64,000 nt of DNA. It comes from Hymenobacter aquaticus (GTDB taxonomy: Bacteria > Bacteroidota > Bacteroidia > Cytophagales > Hymenobacteraceae). Numbering within the stretch: the first letter of the stretch is position 1; every line of letters begins with the position of its first letter. Positions 8,694-16,367 of the stretch are shown piece after piece. Under the pieces are notes generated by a model. The model did not search any database and was not told the origin of the DNA. It saw nothing but the letters and a program-made list of their open reading frames with translations. The translations under genes and the position numbers were made by a program. Location: NCBI RefSeq assembly GCF_004765605.1, contig NZ_SRLC01000002.1:1612001-1676000 (forward strand), given 5' to 3'.

Positions 8694-9692
8694 ATGAAAT
8701 TTCCAGTACGTTTGAAGCTGTCCGCTCTGTTTCTCGGAGCCAGTGTTTTGGCCCTGTCGAGCTGCAGCAAGGATGAGTTGCATGATGTGAAGCCCAAAGA
8801 CGCCGCTGCCGACTCCTCGTTGGCTGAAGTGCGGGCCGCCTGGGGCAAGTTTGTGAGCGACGTGCGGGCTGGTAAGCTGCTTGACCCCGAAGGGCAGTAC
8901 GTGAAAGATGGCACCATCGTGCCCAGCGACGGCAAGAGCGAGCGGGCACACCGTCCGAAGTTCGATGCCCAGCGCCGCGACATGAAGACCTTCGCTACGT
9001 TCGGCTTTGGCAACGAGCAGCACCTCATGCTGATCGAGGAGCCCATTGATGGCGGTGGCTACGGCGGTGGCGGCGGTTACGGCGGCGGCGGCGGTACTTC
9101 TTCCTACCAGGGCTTTGCCAGCAGCGAAAACCTCGCCGCCTACACCGGCTCCGACAACCCTTCCGGCTTCATCTACGACCTCAAGATTACCAAGGGTGGC
9201 GACGCTCCGCTGGATGGCTACACCATGGTCCCCGTCGACCTGAACCGGGGTGCTGGCGGGCAGTATATCTACCTGACGTTCACCCGTAACCCCAACAAAG
9301 TACAGAAAGGATCGGAGTGGGATAACTACTGCATGAACGGCACTTTCAACGCTTGCAGCGGCCGCGAAGTAGTTGGTCCGGTACGGGCCATCTGGTCGGA
9401 GGCCTACAACACCGGTGGCGCATTTCACGCCTGGCCCGGCTTCACCTTCCCAACCTGGGCTCCCAACGGCCTGGGTGGCTGGAAGCAGCCTGACCTGAAC
9501 GACGGGGCCGGTGGCGACTACATCTACGGCTACCAGTCGAAAGACACCCGCGACGGTAACCCCATCGAAGTAGGGGTAGTGTACGGTTCGAGCAGCAGCG
9601 TAGCCCCGCCCACGGGCTGGGTGCGGCAGGGTGTTGACCTGAACAAAGGCGCCGGTGGTGACTATGTGTATTTCTGCTACAAGCGCCGCTAG
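8694..9692 (+). CDS. Lipoprotein with three MABP/Vps62-like beta-prism repeats
   Basis: 332 residues. The signal peptide ends in a lipobox (LALSSC, lipidated Cys24). A charged helical segment runs to about 118 and a Gly/Tyr linker spans 119-135. The C-terminal domain carries three copies of a VDLN-x-GAGG-x-Y-[IV]-Y motif at about 181-195, 266-279 and 313-329. This motif is the hallmark of beta-prism modules in the MABP and Vps62-type families, some of which bind membranes or accompany pore formers; that link comes from motif recall only. Export to the envelope surface is likely. The gene is monocistronic, with its own promoter and terminator. Ligand unknown. Confidence 0.75.
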   Translation: MKFPVRLKLSALFLGASVLALSSCSKDELHDVKPKDAAADSSLAEVRAAWGKFVSDVRAGKLLDPEGQYVKDGTIVPSDGKSERAHRPKFDAQRRDMKTFATFGFGNEQHLMLIEEPIDGGGYGGGGGYGGGGGTSSYQGFASSENLAAYTGSDNPSGFIYDLKITKGGDAPLDGYTMVPVDLNRGAGGQYIYLTFTRNPNKVQKGSEWDNYCMNGTFNACSGREVVGPVRAIWSEAYNTGGAFHAWPGFTFPTWAPNGLGGWKQPDLNDGAGGDYIYGYQSKDTRDGNPIEVGVVYGSSSSVAPPTGWVRQGVDLNKGAGGDYVYFCYKRR

Positions 9693-9768
9693 TACCTCGC
9701 TATTTTATTTTTACTCAGACAATTATTACGCTCTGATAGTTATTTAATCTAAATTAGTTATTTTATAA

Positions 9769-9800
9769 AAAGGCCAGCTCTCTTGTGAGGGCTGGCCTTT
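9769..9800 (+). terminator. Terminator after the beta-prism lipoprotein gene
   Basis: AAAGGCCAGC (9769-9778) pairs with GCTGGCCTTT (9791-9800) around a 12-nt loop. Confidence 0.8.
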
Positions 9801-10176
9801 CGTTTGTGAAGCGGCCGGGAAGAATAAACAGCCGGAGCTTTTTCTGATACTTCCGTAATTGATTATTCTACTGGTTTGAAAAACGAAGGCCCGCAACAGT
9901 CGAAGTTGCAGCCAACTCGCAGAAGAGTAACGCAGGAAAGAGTAGCTATTCCCCAGAAGCTACCTCGGCCCGCCAGCCACGCGGCTACTGCTTCTCTGGA
10001 GGCCCGATAGACCAGCCAGAAGCATTCCTTGCGGCCCGGTATACACCAAGTAAGGTTAGTAATGAATTGAAGATCAACGTACAAGACAGAGGTGGTCCGT
10101 GCTGGGCAGCGACTGAGTGCCGGAGAAGGCCGGATGTAGCCGCTGGCCGGGGGTTGGTCCTTCGCAAGCGGGAGTT
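9801..10176. other. Intergenic stretch without a supported gene
   Basis: The only open frames are short minus-strand ones (9863-10084 and 9985-10167) without recognisable protein character. The segment GGTCCTTCGCAAGC near 10156 resembles one arm of the palindromic repeat family seen at 35678-35831, so part of this stretch may be decayed repeat DNA. Confidence 0.5.
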
Positions 10177-10219
10177 GGTGTAATTTATTTCAATCGAGGA
10201 AATGAAGTGGGTATGTTTA
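10177..10219 (+). promoter_or_regulatory. Second copy of the 8534-8576 promoter architecture
   Basis: TTGGTGTAAT followed, at the same 33-bp offset, by GGTATGTTTATATCAT matches the lipoprotein-gene promoter (GGTACGTTTGTATCAT) with two transitions. The -7-like box is TATGTTTA at 10212-10219. No coding gene follows on this strand. Confidence 0.55.
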
Positions 10220-10224
10220 TATCA

Positions 10225-10453
10225 TCAGAAGCGCACAACCACATGTCAGGGCACAGCAAATGAGTAAGCCGTTAAGATTGTAAAGGATATTTTGTGAATA
10301 ATGTTAATGATAAACACCATATGGTATTTTAGATAAAGAAGGGGAAGGTACTATTCTTATTTTATTCGATGGTTATGTTATTTTAAGATTACCTATTTTA
10401 TTGCTTATTGTTATTTATAAAAAATAGCCTGACCAATTTTTGGTCGGGTTATT
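10225..10453 (+). ncRNA. Putative small RNA or orphan transcript
   Basis: A promoter-like element at 10177-10219 is followed by about 230 bp of AT-rich DNA that ends in a terminator hairpin (10423-10453). The longest ATG frames inside encode only about 5-11 residues (for example MSKPLRL and MLMINTIWYFR), so a protein product is unlikely. The 5' end is inferred from the -7 box and not observed. The alternative is that this is a decayed gene that kept its promoter. Confidence 0.35.
10423..10453. terminator. Bidirectional hairpin terminator
   Basis: AATAGCCTGACCA (10423-10435) pairs fully with TGGTCGGGTTATT (10441-10453) if two G-U pairs are allowed. T-runs lie on both outer sides. It would end the putative small transcript (+) and the hydrolase operon (-). 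Confidence 0.7.
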
Positions 10454-10492
10454 TTTTTGCTGGTAATCCAGGCGGGAGAGCGGGCCGTAGTG

Positions 10493-11569
10493 CTACAGGT
10501 GGTCCCGCAGATACTGGTATACCTCCGGGTTGGAAAGCAGGCCCGCGTGGCTTTGCTGGGCGAATATCCGGGTGTGGATCTGGGAGTCGGCGGGCGGGGC
10601 GGGGTCGCCGAAGATGCGGCCGACGGCACTGCCGGCTCCCACGAGGCCATCCCCGAAATAATGATGCAGCGCCGAGCCCGCCGTTTTGAGCAGGGAGCCC
10701 ACCAGCACGTGGTAGGGCACGCCCGGCAGCGGCGGCACCAGCGTGCGGGGCGGCATCAGCACGTCATCGGCGTGGGGGTTCTGCCAGTCCTGGTCGACCA
10801 GGAAGGCGTGCCGCAGATCCTTGATGCCGTTGCTGCGCTGATCCATGGCTTTGCTCAGAAAGCGCGTCGGGGCCACGTTTATCTTGCGTAGCATCACGGA
10901 GGTCAGGTGGCTGTTTTGCTCCAAAAACGACCCGTCGTTGGGCACGCCCAGCAGAAACACTGAGCGCAGCTCGGCAACCCACGGGGCCGGCGTCGCGGGG
11001 CCGTGGGTGCCGTAGTAGCCCGCCGAGCGAATGACCAGGCCGCCCATCGAGTGGCCCACCAGCACCAGCGGCCCGACGGCCCCGGCGTGGCGCGTATAGA
11101 GCTCGGAGAGGAGCTGGCTAAGCAATTGGCCATTCTCGGAGATGTGCAGGCCGCTGTTGTAGCGCACATACAGGCAGCGCACCCCGGCTTCGCGCTGTAG
11201 CAGGGGGCCATAGCGCGGGGTATCGGGCGAACCGCTTTGCCAGATCATTTCGTCGCCCATCAGGCCGTGCAGAAATACGACGGTCGGCAGCGGCGGACCG
11301 GCCAGGGGCAGGTCGGCCACGGCCACGTCGGCCCCGAGCTGCCGGAAGCTCATCTGAATGGCCCGGTAGTCGTGGCGGGCGGCCAGCTGGTCGCCGATGG
11401 CCCCGTTGAGAATCGGCAGGGTGAAGTGGCGGTAGGCCTGGCCGGTCTGGTACAGGTAGTCGAGGCCCTGGACCGGAAGCGAAGCCGCCCTTCGCGCGGC
11501 GGCCGAAAAGCGGCTCCAGCGCGAAGGGCGGTCAGCAGAGTCACCGGTAGGTGAGGTAGGTTCGGTCAC
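10493..11569 (-). CDS. Alpha/beta-fold hydrolase (lipase-like)
   Basis: 358 residues, starting at GTG 11569 and overlapping the stop of the upstream T9SS gene by 4 nt (GTGA), which implies translational coupling. The oxyanion-loop motif VVFLHGLMGDEM is at about 97-108. The nucleophile elbow GHSMGG has Ser174, and a probable catalytic His341 lies in QQSHAGLL. The N-terminus has no clear signal peptide but is basic and Ser/Arg-rich. It resembles PGAP1/lipase-class esterases. The substrate is unknown. Why a hydrolase is coupled to a secreted protein gene is not explained by the sequence. Confidence 0.8.
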   Translation of the reverse strand: MTEPTSPTGDSADRPSRWSRFSAAARRAASLPVQGLDYLYQTGQAYRHFTLPILNGAIGDQLAARHDYRAIQMSFRQLGADVAVADLPLAGPPLPTVVFLHGLMGDEMIWQSGSPDTPRYGPLLQREAGVRCLYVRYNSGLHISENGQLLSQLLSELYTRHAGAVGPLVLVGHSMGGLVIRSAGYYGTHGPATPAPWVAELRSVFLLGVPNDGSFLEQNSHLTSVMLRKINVAPTRFLSKAMDQRSNGIKDLRHAFLVDQDWQNPHADDVLMPPRTLVPPLPGVPYHVLVGSLLKTAGSALHHYFGDGLVGAGSAVGRIFGDPAPPADSQIHTRIFAQQSHAGLLSNPEVYQYLRDHL

Positions 11570-12492
11570 GGAATCAGGAGCTTTTGAACAACCGGGCCAT
11601 CGGGCGTATCGAGCAGCAAGGTATACATACCCGCTTTCTGGCCCCGCAAATCTACGCGCCGCGGACCAAATGAGTTGGCCGCAGCCTCCGGCTGCCGCAG
11701 CACCACGCGGCCCGTGGCATCCGTCACGGTGAAGGCCGCCCGGCTCCAGCTGGCTTGCTTGGTGTGGGTCAGCAGAAACAGGCCATCGGCGCTCGGGTTA
11801 GGATACACCGAAACGGCGGCGTTGCGCTCCGCGTCGCGCGTGGGCGTGGCCGTGCCGCTCATCACCACATCGTCGATAAACAGCAACCGGCCGACCGTCG
11901 GCTCTTCCGCCGTGCTCGATACAAACAGGATACGGATAGAATCGGGGGCTACGGAGCTGATGTAATCCAGGGGCAGCGTCACGAGGGTATAGCCCGCGGC
12001 CGGGGCCAGCTCAATGGCCGCGCCCCCCACGAGCTCCGCCTCTGTGCCGTTCCATTTGGTGAGCACCACCTGGGCCCCGGCCGTTTCGTTGGCCGCGGCG
12101 GTGCCGGTGAGCTTATAGTAAAACTGCATGTTGGCCGGCCGGGCCGTAAACGGAATGCCGCCGGGGAAGTCCGCATCCAGATTGGGGTTGGACCCAATGC
12201 CCAATACGCCCGGGAAGGTGGCCCCCAGCAGGGCATTGGTTTTGGCTTCGAGCTGGGCCGCGTAGGTTCCGCCGTGCTTATCCGTAGTGCGGGTGGTAGT
12301 GCCGGTGGGCAACGGAAAGCCTATCGACGAGAGGATGTCGTCGAAGGTAAACCAGCCGGTCGGGGCCAGGGCGGCACCCCGGTTGGCCCAGGTTTCGAGG
12401 TTGCCGTTGGGCAGCGTTTGGGCGGAAGCCGCCGAGGCAGCCGTCAGGCCGCTGAGCACTACCAGGCACAGGCGTACAAGTTTGTTTTTCAT
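11566..12492 (-). CDS. Secreted protein with T9SS C-terminal sorting domain
   Basis: The start at 12492 (MKNKLVRLCLVVLSGL) gives a classical signal peptide cleaved after ASAASAQ; 308 residues. The middle is a beta-rich domain of PCMD/carbohydrate-binding type (NGNLETWANRG, TTDKHGGTYAAQLEAK, IRILFVSSTAEEP, LLFIDDVVMSG). The C-terminal about 80 residues are a type A sorting domain: VSVYPNPSADGLF, VTDATGRVVL, LRGQKAGMYTLLL. It is thus predicted to cross the outer membrane through the type IX secretion system. The ligand is unknown. It is coupled to the downstream hydrolase gene. Confidence 0.88.
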   Translation of the reverse strand: MKNKLVRLCLVVLSGLTAASAASAQTLPNGNLETWANRGAALAPTGWFTFDDILSSIGFPLPTGTTTRTTDKHGGTYAAQLEAKTNALLGATFPGVLGIGSNPNLDADFPGGIPFTARPANMQFYYKLTGTAAANETAGAQVVLTKWNGTEAELVGGAAIELAPAAGYTLVTLPLDYISSVAPDSIRILFVSSTAEEPTVGRLLFIDDVVMSGTATPTRDAERNAAVSVYPNPSADGLFLLTHTKQASWSRAAFTVTDATGRVVLRQPEAAANSFGPRRVDLRGQKAGMYTLLLDTPDGPVVQKLLIP

Positions 12493-12553
12493 AGCAAGCG
12501 GGGTTGATGTAGACAAGAGATGCGAAAACCGGCTCTGTGGTTGCCAGCTGCCC

Positions 12554-12561
12554 CAAAGGTA
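12554..12561 (-). promoter_or_regulatory. -7 box for the T9SS cargo gene
   Basis: On the minus strand the sequence reads TACCTTTG, an exact TAnnTTTG match, 61 bp before the ATG at 12492. It lies between the rhomboid stop (12604) and this gene, suggesting independent transcription. Confidence 0.55.
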
Positions 12562-12603
12562 AGGCCTGGGAGGCGGTAAGTCCAATCACATCTTTGGGCG
12601 ATG

Positions 12604-13458
12604 CTACTCTACCGGACGGGCCCGGGGCTTGAAAAGCGCGTAGGCCAGGCCCAGCAGGCTGCCCGTGAGCAGGCCGCCCAGGTGAGCCGCATTGTCGGTG
12701 GTGGTGCTGCCCAGCAGGCCGGCTTCCAGCTGGCTGGGCACCAGCAGCAGCACCAGCCAGAGCAGGCCGTAGCGCTGCTGCCGGCTCTGGGGCACGGCCC
12801 CCGTCACGGCCAGGGCCAGCAGCAGCCCGTAGAGGCCGAAAATAGCGCCCGAGGCCCCCACCGAGTTGATGCCCCGCGTGTGCCACCACACGCTGGTCAG
12901 GCTGCCGCCCACGCCGCTGAGCAGATAAAACAGCAGCAGGCGGCCCGGCCCCACCAACGACTCGGTGATGCGGCCCAGAAACAGCAGGGCCAGGGAGTTG
13001 AGCAGCAAGTGCGCCAGGCCGCCGTGCAGAAAGCAGCTGGTGAGCAACCGCCAGGGCTGGCCGTGCAGGGTAAGGGGCGAAAAGTTGGAGCCCCAGGCAA
13101 TCAGGATGGCGGCCTGGGGCTGGAAAACGTTGGCGCCGCCGGCCACCATCAGGCCAAACACCAGGGCATTGAGCAGCAGCAGCAGCGGAGTAATGACGTT
13201 GCCGGCGCTGGGCCACAGCAGGCGCCGAAGCGTGTCGGCGGCCAACGGGTACCACGGCTGCTCTTCAGCCGGTGGGGAAGTGGGCGGGGCTACCGGCTCG
13301 GTCGGCTCCGTCGGCGGGACCAGGCCGCGCCGTTGCAGCTCGCGCACGGCGGCTTCGCCCAGGGCGGGCGGGTAGCGCCGGGCATTCTGAGCCATGTACA
13401 GCAGCTCGGCATCAGGTTTTTCGGCAAACAGCGCAGCCAGCTTCGAATCGGCAGCCAT
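12604..13458 (-). CDS. Rhomboid family intramembrane serine protease
   Basis: The start at 13458 gives 284 residues and removes a Pro/Arg-rich upstream frame that overlaps the next gene. The protein has a soluble N-terminus (1-75), six or more membrane segments, and the rhomboid catalytic dyad Ser203 in GASGAIFG and His259 in DNAAHLGG. HGGLAHLLLNS (oxyanion Asn154) is also present. It cleaves transmembrane substrates within the inner membrane. Residues 14-48 (KPDAELLYMAQNA...YPPAL...AVRELQRRG) match the N-terminus of the next protein upstream in the operon, suggesting a shared docking module. Confidence 0.93.
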   Translation of the reverse strand: MAADSKLAALFAEKPDAELLYMAQNARRYPPALGEAAVRELQRRGLVPPTEPTEPVAPPTSPPAEEQPWYPLAADTLRRLLWPSAGNVITPLLLLLNALVFGLMVAGGANVFQPQAAILIAWGSNFSPLTLHGQPWRLLTSCFLHGGLAHLLLNSLALLFLGRITESLVGPGRLLLFYLLSGVGGSLTSVWWHTRGINSVGASGAIFGLYGLLLALAVTGAVPQSRQQRYGLLWLVLLLVPSQLEAGLLGSTTTDNAAHLGGLLTGSLLGLAYALFKPRARPVE

Positions 13459-13529
13459 AGGGAGAGCAGGCAAGGGGAAAGTGGGATAGAAACCCGGCCG
13501 CCGCCGAAAAGTAAGCGGCAGCCCCGAAT

Positions 13530-14399
13530 TTATACCTGCGGCGACGCCTGGCGGGCCTCTTCGGCTTCCACGCGCCGACGCAGCTCCTCCATGGGCCGGA
13601 TGCGCCGCGCCGCCGGCACGCCCAGCAGCGCCTGGCGCAGCACCGTCACCGAATCGTTGAAATACATCAGGCCCTGGTCGAGGGGTGGGCGGCCCGACAG
13701 GTAGAGGCCTTTCATAGTAGTCAGGGTTTCGCGCCGCACCAGGGCCGCGTGGTGCATGCTGGCTACCCGCGCGCTCATCGTGGGTTGCAGCTTGTGGTCG
13801 TACACCAGCACGCTGGTCAGGCGCCGCCACTTATCAAGCGTCAGATCAACCTGGCCGGGAAAAGTTGAGTCGATGCGGGCGGCCAGGGCCTGCTGGTAGA
13901 GGTAGTCCGACTGGTTTTCGGCCTCCCAGAAGCGGCGGGCCAGCAGCAGAAACTTGCGTTGGGCCGTGGTATCCCGGCGCTCCGGGGTGGGCAGGGTGGC
14001 GGGCATCTGCCCCAGCTGGGCCGTCGTCAGGGAGTCGAAGGAAGGCAGCACGTGGGTTGGCACGGCCACCAGCTCCCGTTTGGGCACCGGCCCCAGCTTG
14101 TTTTTCCAGTTTTTGTTGCCCACCGGCCACCAATACAGCGCGGCGGCCAGCCCGAGTAGCCCCAGTAGCAGCGCCGGTAGCTGCCAGCGGCGGGGCGGGA
14201 CATCGTCCGGCTCATCAGTCGCCTGCGCCGTTTCAGGAGCCGGAGCTACCGGCAGCGCTACTCCGCGCCGGGCCAGCTCCTGGCGGGCGGCCCGCACCAG
14301 GTCAGGGTGATAAAAGGACGGGTTCTGGGCCAGGAAAAGCAGCTCCGCATCCGTCTTGGACTGGAGAGAATCGGGACCGGGAGAAAGAGGGGCAGACAT
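13530..14399 (-). CDS. Single-pass membrane protein sharing the rhomboid N-terminal motif
   Basis: 289 residues. Residues 15-47 (KTDAELLFLAQNP...YHPDL...ARQELARRG) closely match the N-terminus of the rhomboid encoded 71 bp downstream. One transmembrane helix follows at about 72-92 (WQLPALLLGLLGLAAALYWW). A long, mostly helical, Arg-rich domain comes next without a recognised fold. Gene order and the shared motif suggest the two proteins bind the same partner or each other. It could be a rhomboid substrate, but that is speculation. Confidence 0.7.
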   Translation of the reverse strand: MSAPLSPGPDSLQSKTDAELLFLAQNPSFYHPDLVRAARQELARRGVALPVAPAPETAQATDEPDDVPPRRWQLPALLLGLLGLAAALYWWPVGNKNWKNKLGPVPKRELVAVPTHVLPSFDSLTTAQLGQMPATLPTPERRDTTAQRKFLLLARRFWEAENQSDYLYQQALAARIDSTFPGQVDLTLDKWRRLTSVLVYDHKLQPTMSARVASMHHAALVRRETLTTMKGLYLSGRPPLDQGLMYFNDSVTVLRQALLGVPAARRIRPMEELRRRVEAEEARQASPQV

Positions 14400-14560
14400 G
14401 GCGCAAGCTCAACGATAGGGGTAACGGGCCGCCTGTAAGTTGGGAAAAAGCCCGGGAAAAGCGGCCGGCTTTTGTCAACCAGCCCGCCCGCCCGGCGTAT
14501 AGCCTGGTAAACGCCGGCCGCCCCCGGGCGCCGGCTTTCCTTCACCAGCCACCTCCTCGT

Positions 14561-14869
14561 ATGCAAGATCCCCAGGAAATTCCCACCGACGGCCGCGACA
14601 TTCAGCAGGCTACCACCTCCCAGTCGGAGCAGCGCCAGCCCGAGGGCCGGCAGGCGCCCGGCACCGAGGCTTTGCGCGGCCTCAACGCCGATGACAACTC
14701 CGGCAGCGGCGGCACCGAAGGCGGCCACGAAATCAAGGGTAAGCGCGTGAGCACCGGCCCCAACTACGACCAGCCCGGCAACGCGGCCGACGGCGACGTG
14801 GGCGGCAGCTCCACCTCAGCCGGCACCGGCGTATCGGGCGGCGAAACCGGGCAGGTTCCCCAGCTTTAA
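14561..14869 (+). CDS. Small hydrophilic disordered protein
   Basis: 102 residues from ATG 14561. It has no hydrophobic segment. The composition is dominated by Gly, Ser, Thr, Gln, Asp and Glu (LNADDNSGSGGTEGG, GDVGGSSTSAGTGVSGG) and suggests intrinsic disorder. It contains IKGKRVSTGPN; a related KRVSTTSQG occurs in the next protein, 105 bp downstream. Both may be desiccation- or stress-type hydrophilins, but no family was recognised. The longer frame that begins at 13865 overlaps the opposite-strand gene and is not used. Confidence 0.6.
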   Translation: MQDPQEIPTDGRDIQQATTSQSEQRQPEGRQAPGTEALRGLNADDNSGSGGTEGGHEIKGKRVSTGPNYDQPGNAADGDVGGSSTSAGTGVSGGETGQVPQL

Positions 14870-14876
14870 TTGTTCG

Positions 14877-14964
14877 TTGTTCGTTGTCAGTTGTTATGCC
14901 GTTCAAACACAATAACGAACCACTGACAAGGAACCACTAACAACCAACAACTGACAACCAACAA
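14877..14964. repeat. Inverted-repeat spacer between two small genes
   Basis: TTGTTCGTTGTCAGTTGTT (14877-14895) and AACAACTGACAACCAACAA (14946-14964) pair at 18 of 19 positions. The rest of the spacer is made of similar AAC/GTT words. Comparable low-complexity inverted spacers occur at 29942-30089 and 63261-63354. Confidence 0.65.
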
Positions 14965-14974
14965 CCAAAAAATC

Positions 14975-15253
14975 ATGTCCAATCATTCCAGCAATACTTC
15001 CGCCGACAGCGACGCCAAGCGCGTGAGCACCACCAGCCAGGGCCAGGACGAAACCTCGAAAAACGAGGCCGCCGCCACCGCCCAGAAAGCTCAGCCCGAA
15101 GGCCAGGAGCCGCAAAACGATGCCACCACCAGCACCCAGAGCAACATGGGCAACGGCGACGGTATCCGCGGCGAATACGGCGACGCCAGCCAGACCAACG
15201 GCATGGAAGGCGGCACCAAAGACGACGCCGACACCCGCAAAAACAACAACTAA
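14975..15253 (+). CDS. Small hydrophilic disordered protein
   Basis: 92 residues rich in Ser, Thr, Asn, Gln, Glu and Lys, with no hydrophobic core (NHSSNTSADSDAKRVSTTS, NGMEGGTKDDADTRKNNN). It shares KRVST with the preceding gene and is separated from it by an inverted-repeat spacer. A good terminator follows. Possible role as a hydrophilin-like stress protein; no family recognised. Confidence 0.6.
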   Translation: MSNHSSNTSADSDAKRVSTTSQGQDETSKNEAAATAQKAQPEGQEPQNDATTSTQSNMGNGDGIRGEYGDASQTNGMEGGTKDDADTRKNNN

Positions 15254-15280
15254 GGCTTTCCACCCCAAACCTTAGCCGAG

Positions 15281-15316
15281 AAGCCGCCCCGGTTGCGCAC
15301 AGCAGCGGGGCGGCTT
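15281..15316 (+). terminator. Terminator after the two small hydrophilic genes
   Basis: AAGCCGCCCC (15281-15290) pairs with GGGGCGGCTT (15307-15316), followed by TTT. Confidence 0.8.
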
Positions 15317-15423
15317 TTTCGTGCGGTTGTGGACCGGAAAGCTGCGCTAACCCGGGCTGCTAGGGCATCTTTGGGGCTCATTGTTAGCTTTACGGCCCCG
15401 CGCGGCCCGCTGCCGGCGCGGTT

Positions 15424-15431
15424 TATCTTTG
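15424..15431 (+). promoter_or_regulatory. -7 box of the N-acetyltransferase gene
   Basis: TATCTTTG is an exact TAnnTTTG match ending 16 nt before the ATG at 15448, so the leader should be short. Confidence 0.6.
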
Positions 15432-15447
15432 GACTAACTGACTTTCG

Positions 15448-16194
15448 ATGAATTCCCTTGCGTATCTGGCGCACCTGCAGTACACCGGCCCGCTCACCGT
15501 AAATCTGCCCACGCTACGGGAACTGCAGGCGGCGCATCTGCTGCGGGTGCCTTTCGAAAACCTGGACATTCACCTGGGTCGCCCCATCGAGCTGGCTGGC
15601 AGCTACGCCAAGATTGTGGAGCAGGGGCGGGGCGGCTTTTGCTACGAGCTCAACGGCGCGTTTGCCGAACTGCTGCGCGCCCTGGGCTTTACGGTCCGGC
15701 TGATTTCGGCCCGGGTGCACACCGCCGGCAAGGAGTTTGGGCCCGAATTCGACCACATGGCCTGCCTCGTTACCCTGGGTGGCACCGAGTATCTGGTCGA
15801 CGTGGGCTTCGGCGAGTTTAGCCTCGGTCCGCTGGCCCTGACGCTCGACGTTGAGCAGGCAGACCCGCGCGGCCGGTTCCGGATAGTCCGCCACGACGCG
15901 CAGTATTTGCTGGTGCAGAAGTTCGACGGCAGCAGCTTTCAGCCCGAATATCTGTTCAGCGAAACTCCACGGGAGCTGACCGACTTTGCCGGCATGTGCC
16001 ACTTTCACCAAACCAGCCCCGACTCCCACTTTACCCGCAAGCGGCTCTGCACCCGGGCTACGCCCACGGGCCGCGTCACGGTCACCGGCAACACGCTCAA
16101 AATCAAGAACGGCGAGAGCCTGACCGAAACCGAGCTGGCCGGTCCGGCCGAGTTTGCCCAGGCCCTGCGCCAGTATTTTGGCATGCAGCTGTAA
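15448..16194 (+). CDS. Arylamine N-acetyltransferase
   Basis: 248 residues, slightly shorter than typical bacterial NATs (about 270-280). The catalytic triad is visible: Cys65 in RGGFCYELNG, His103 in FDHMACLV and Asp118 in YLVDVGFGEF. The N-terminal VPFENLDIHLGRP is also characteristic. The enzyme transfers an acyl group from acyl-CoA to arylamines or hydrazines in the cytosol. It is preceded by its own promoter and followed by a GHL10 gene after 173 bp, with no clear operon partner. Confidence 0.95.
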   Translation: MNSLAYLAHLQYTGPLTVNLPTLRELQAAHLLRVPFENLDIHLGRPIELAGSYAKIVEQGRGGFCYELNGAFAELLRALGFTVRLISARVHTAGKEFGPEFDHMACLVTLGGTEYLVDVGFGEFSLGPLALTLDVEQADPRGRFRIVRHDAQYLLVQKFDGSSFQPEYLFSETPRELTDFAGMCHFHQTSPDSHFTRKRLCTRATPTGRVTVTGNTLKIKNGESLTETELAGPAEFAQALRQYFGMQL

Positions 16195-16367
16195 ACGCCC
16201 GCGAAGAGCCGCGGCGGCTTTCTGGCCGGCTCAGGCGGGCGGGAGAGAGGTTTTCGGGTGAGTATGCGGCCCGGCAACCCGGCAATAGCGCCGGATTTTA
16301 AGCGGGCGGCGGTGGCGGGCGGCGCGGGGGTGCGTAATTTGCGGACGATTTTTCCGTTTCCGTGCTG

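Noticed and set aside
9863..10084. 73-codon minus-strand frame in the gene-poor stretch
   Set aside because: It starts at TTG, has no homologous feel, and overlaps another equally poor frame; no promoter or neighbour supports it.
13865..14560. N-terminal extension of the small hydrophilic protein at 14561
   Set aside because: The extension is antisense to the 13530-14399 gene and is Pro/Arg/Ala-rich; the ATG at 14561 gives a compositionally uniform protein.
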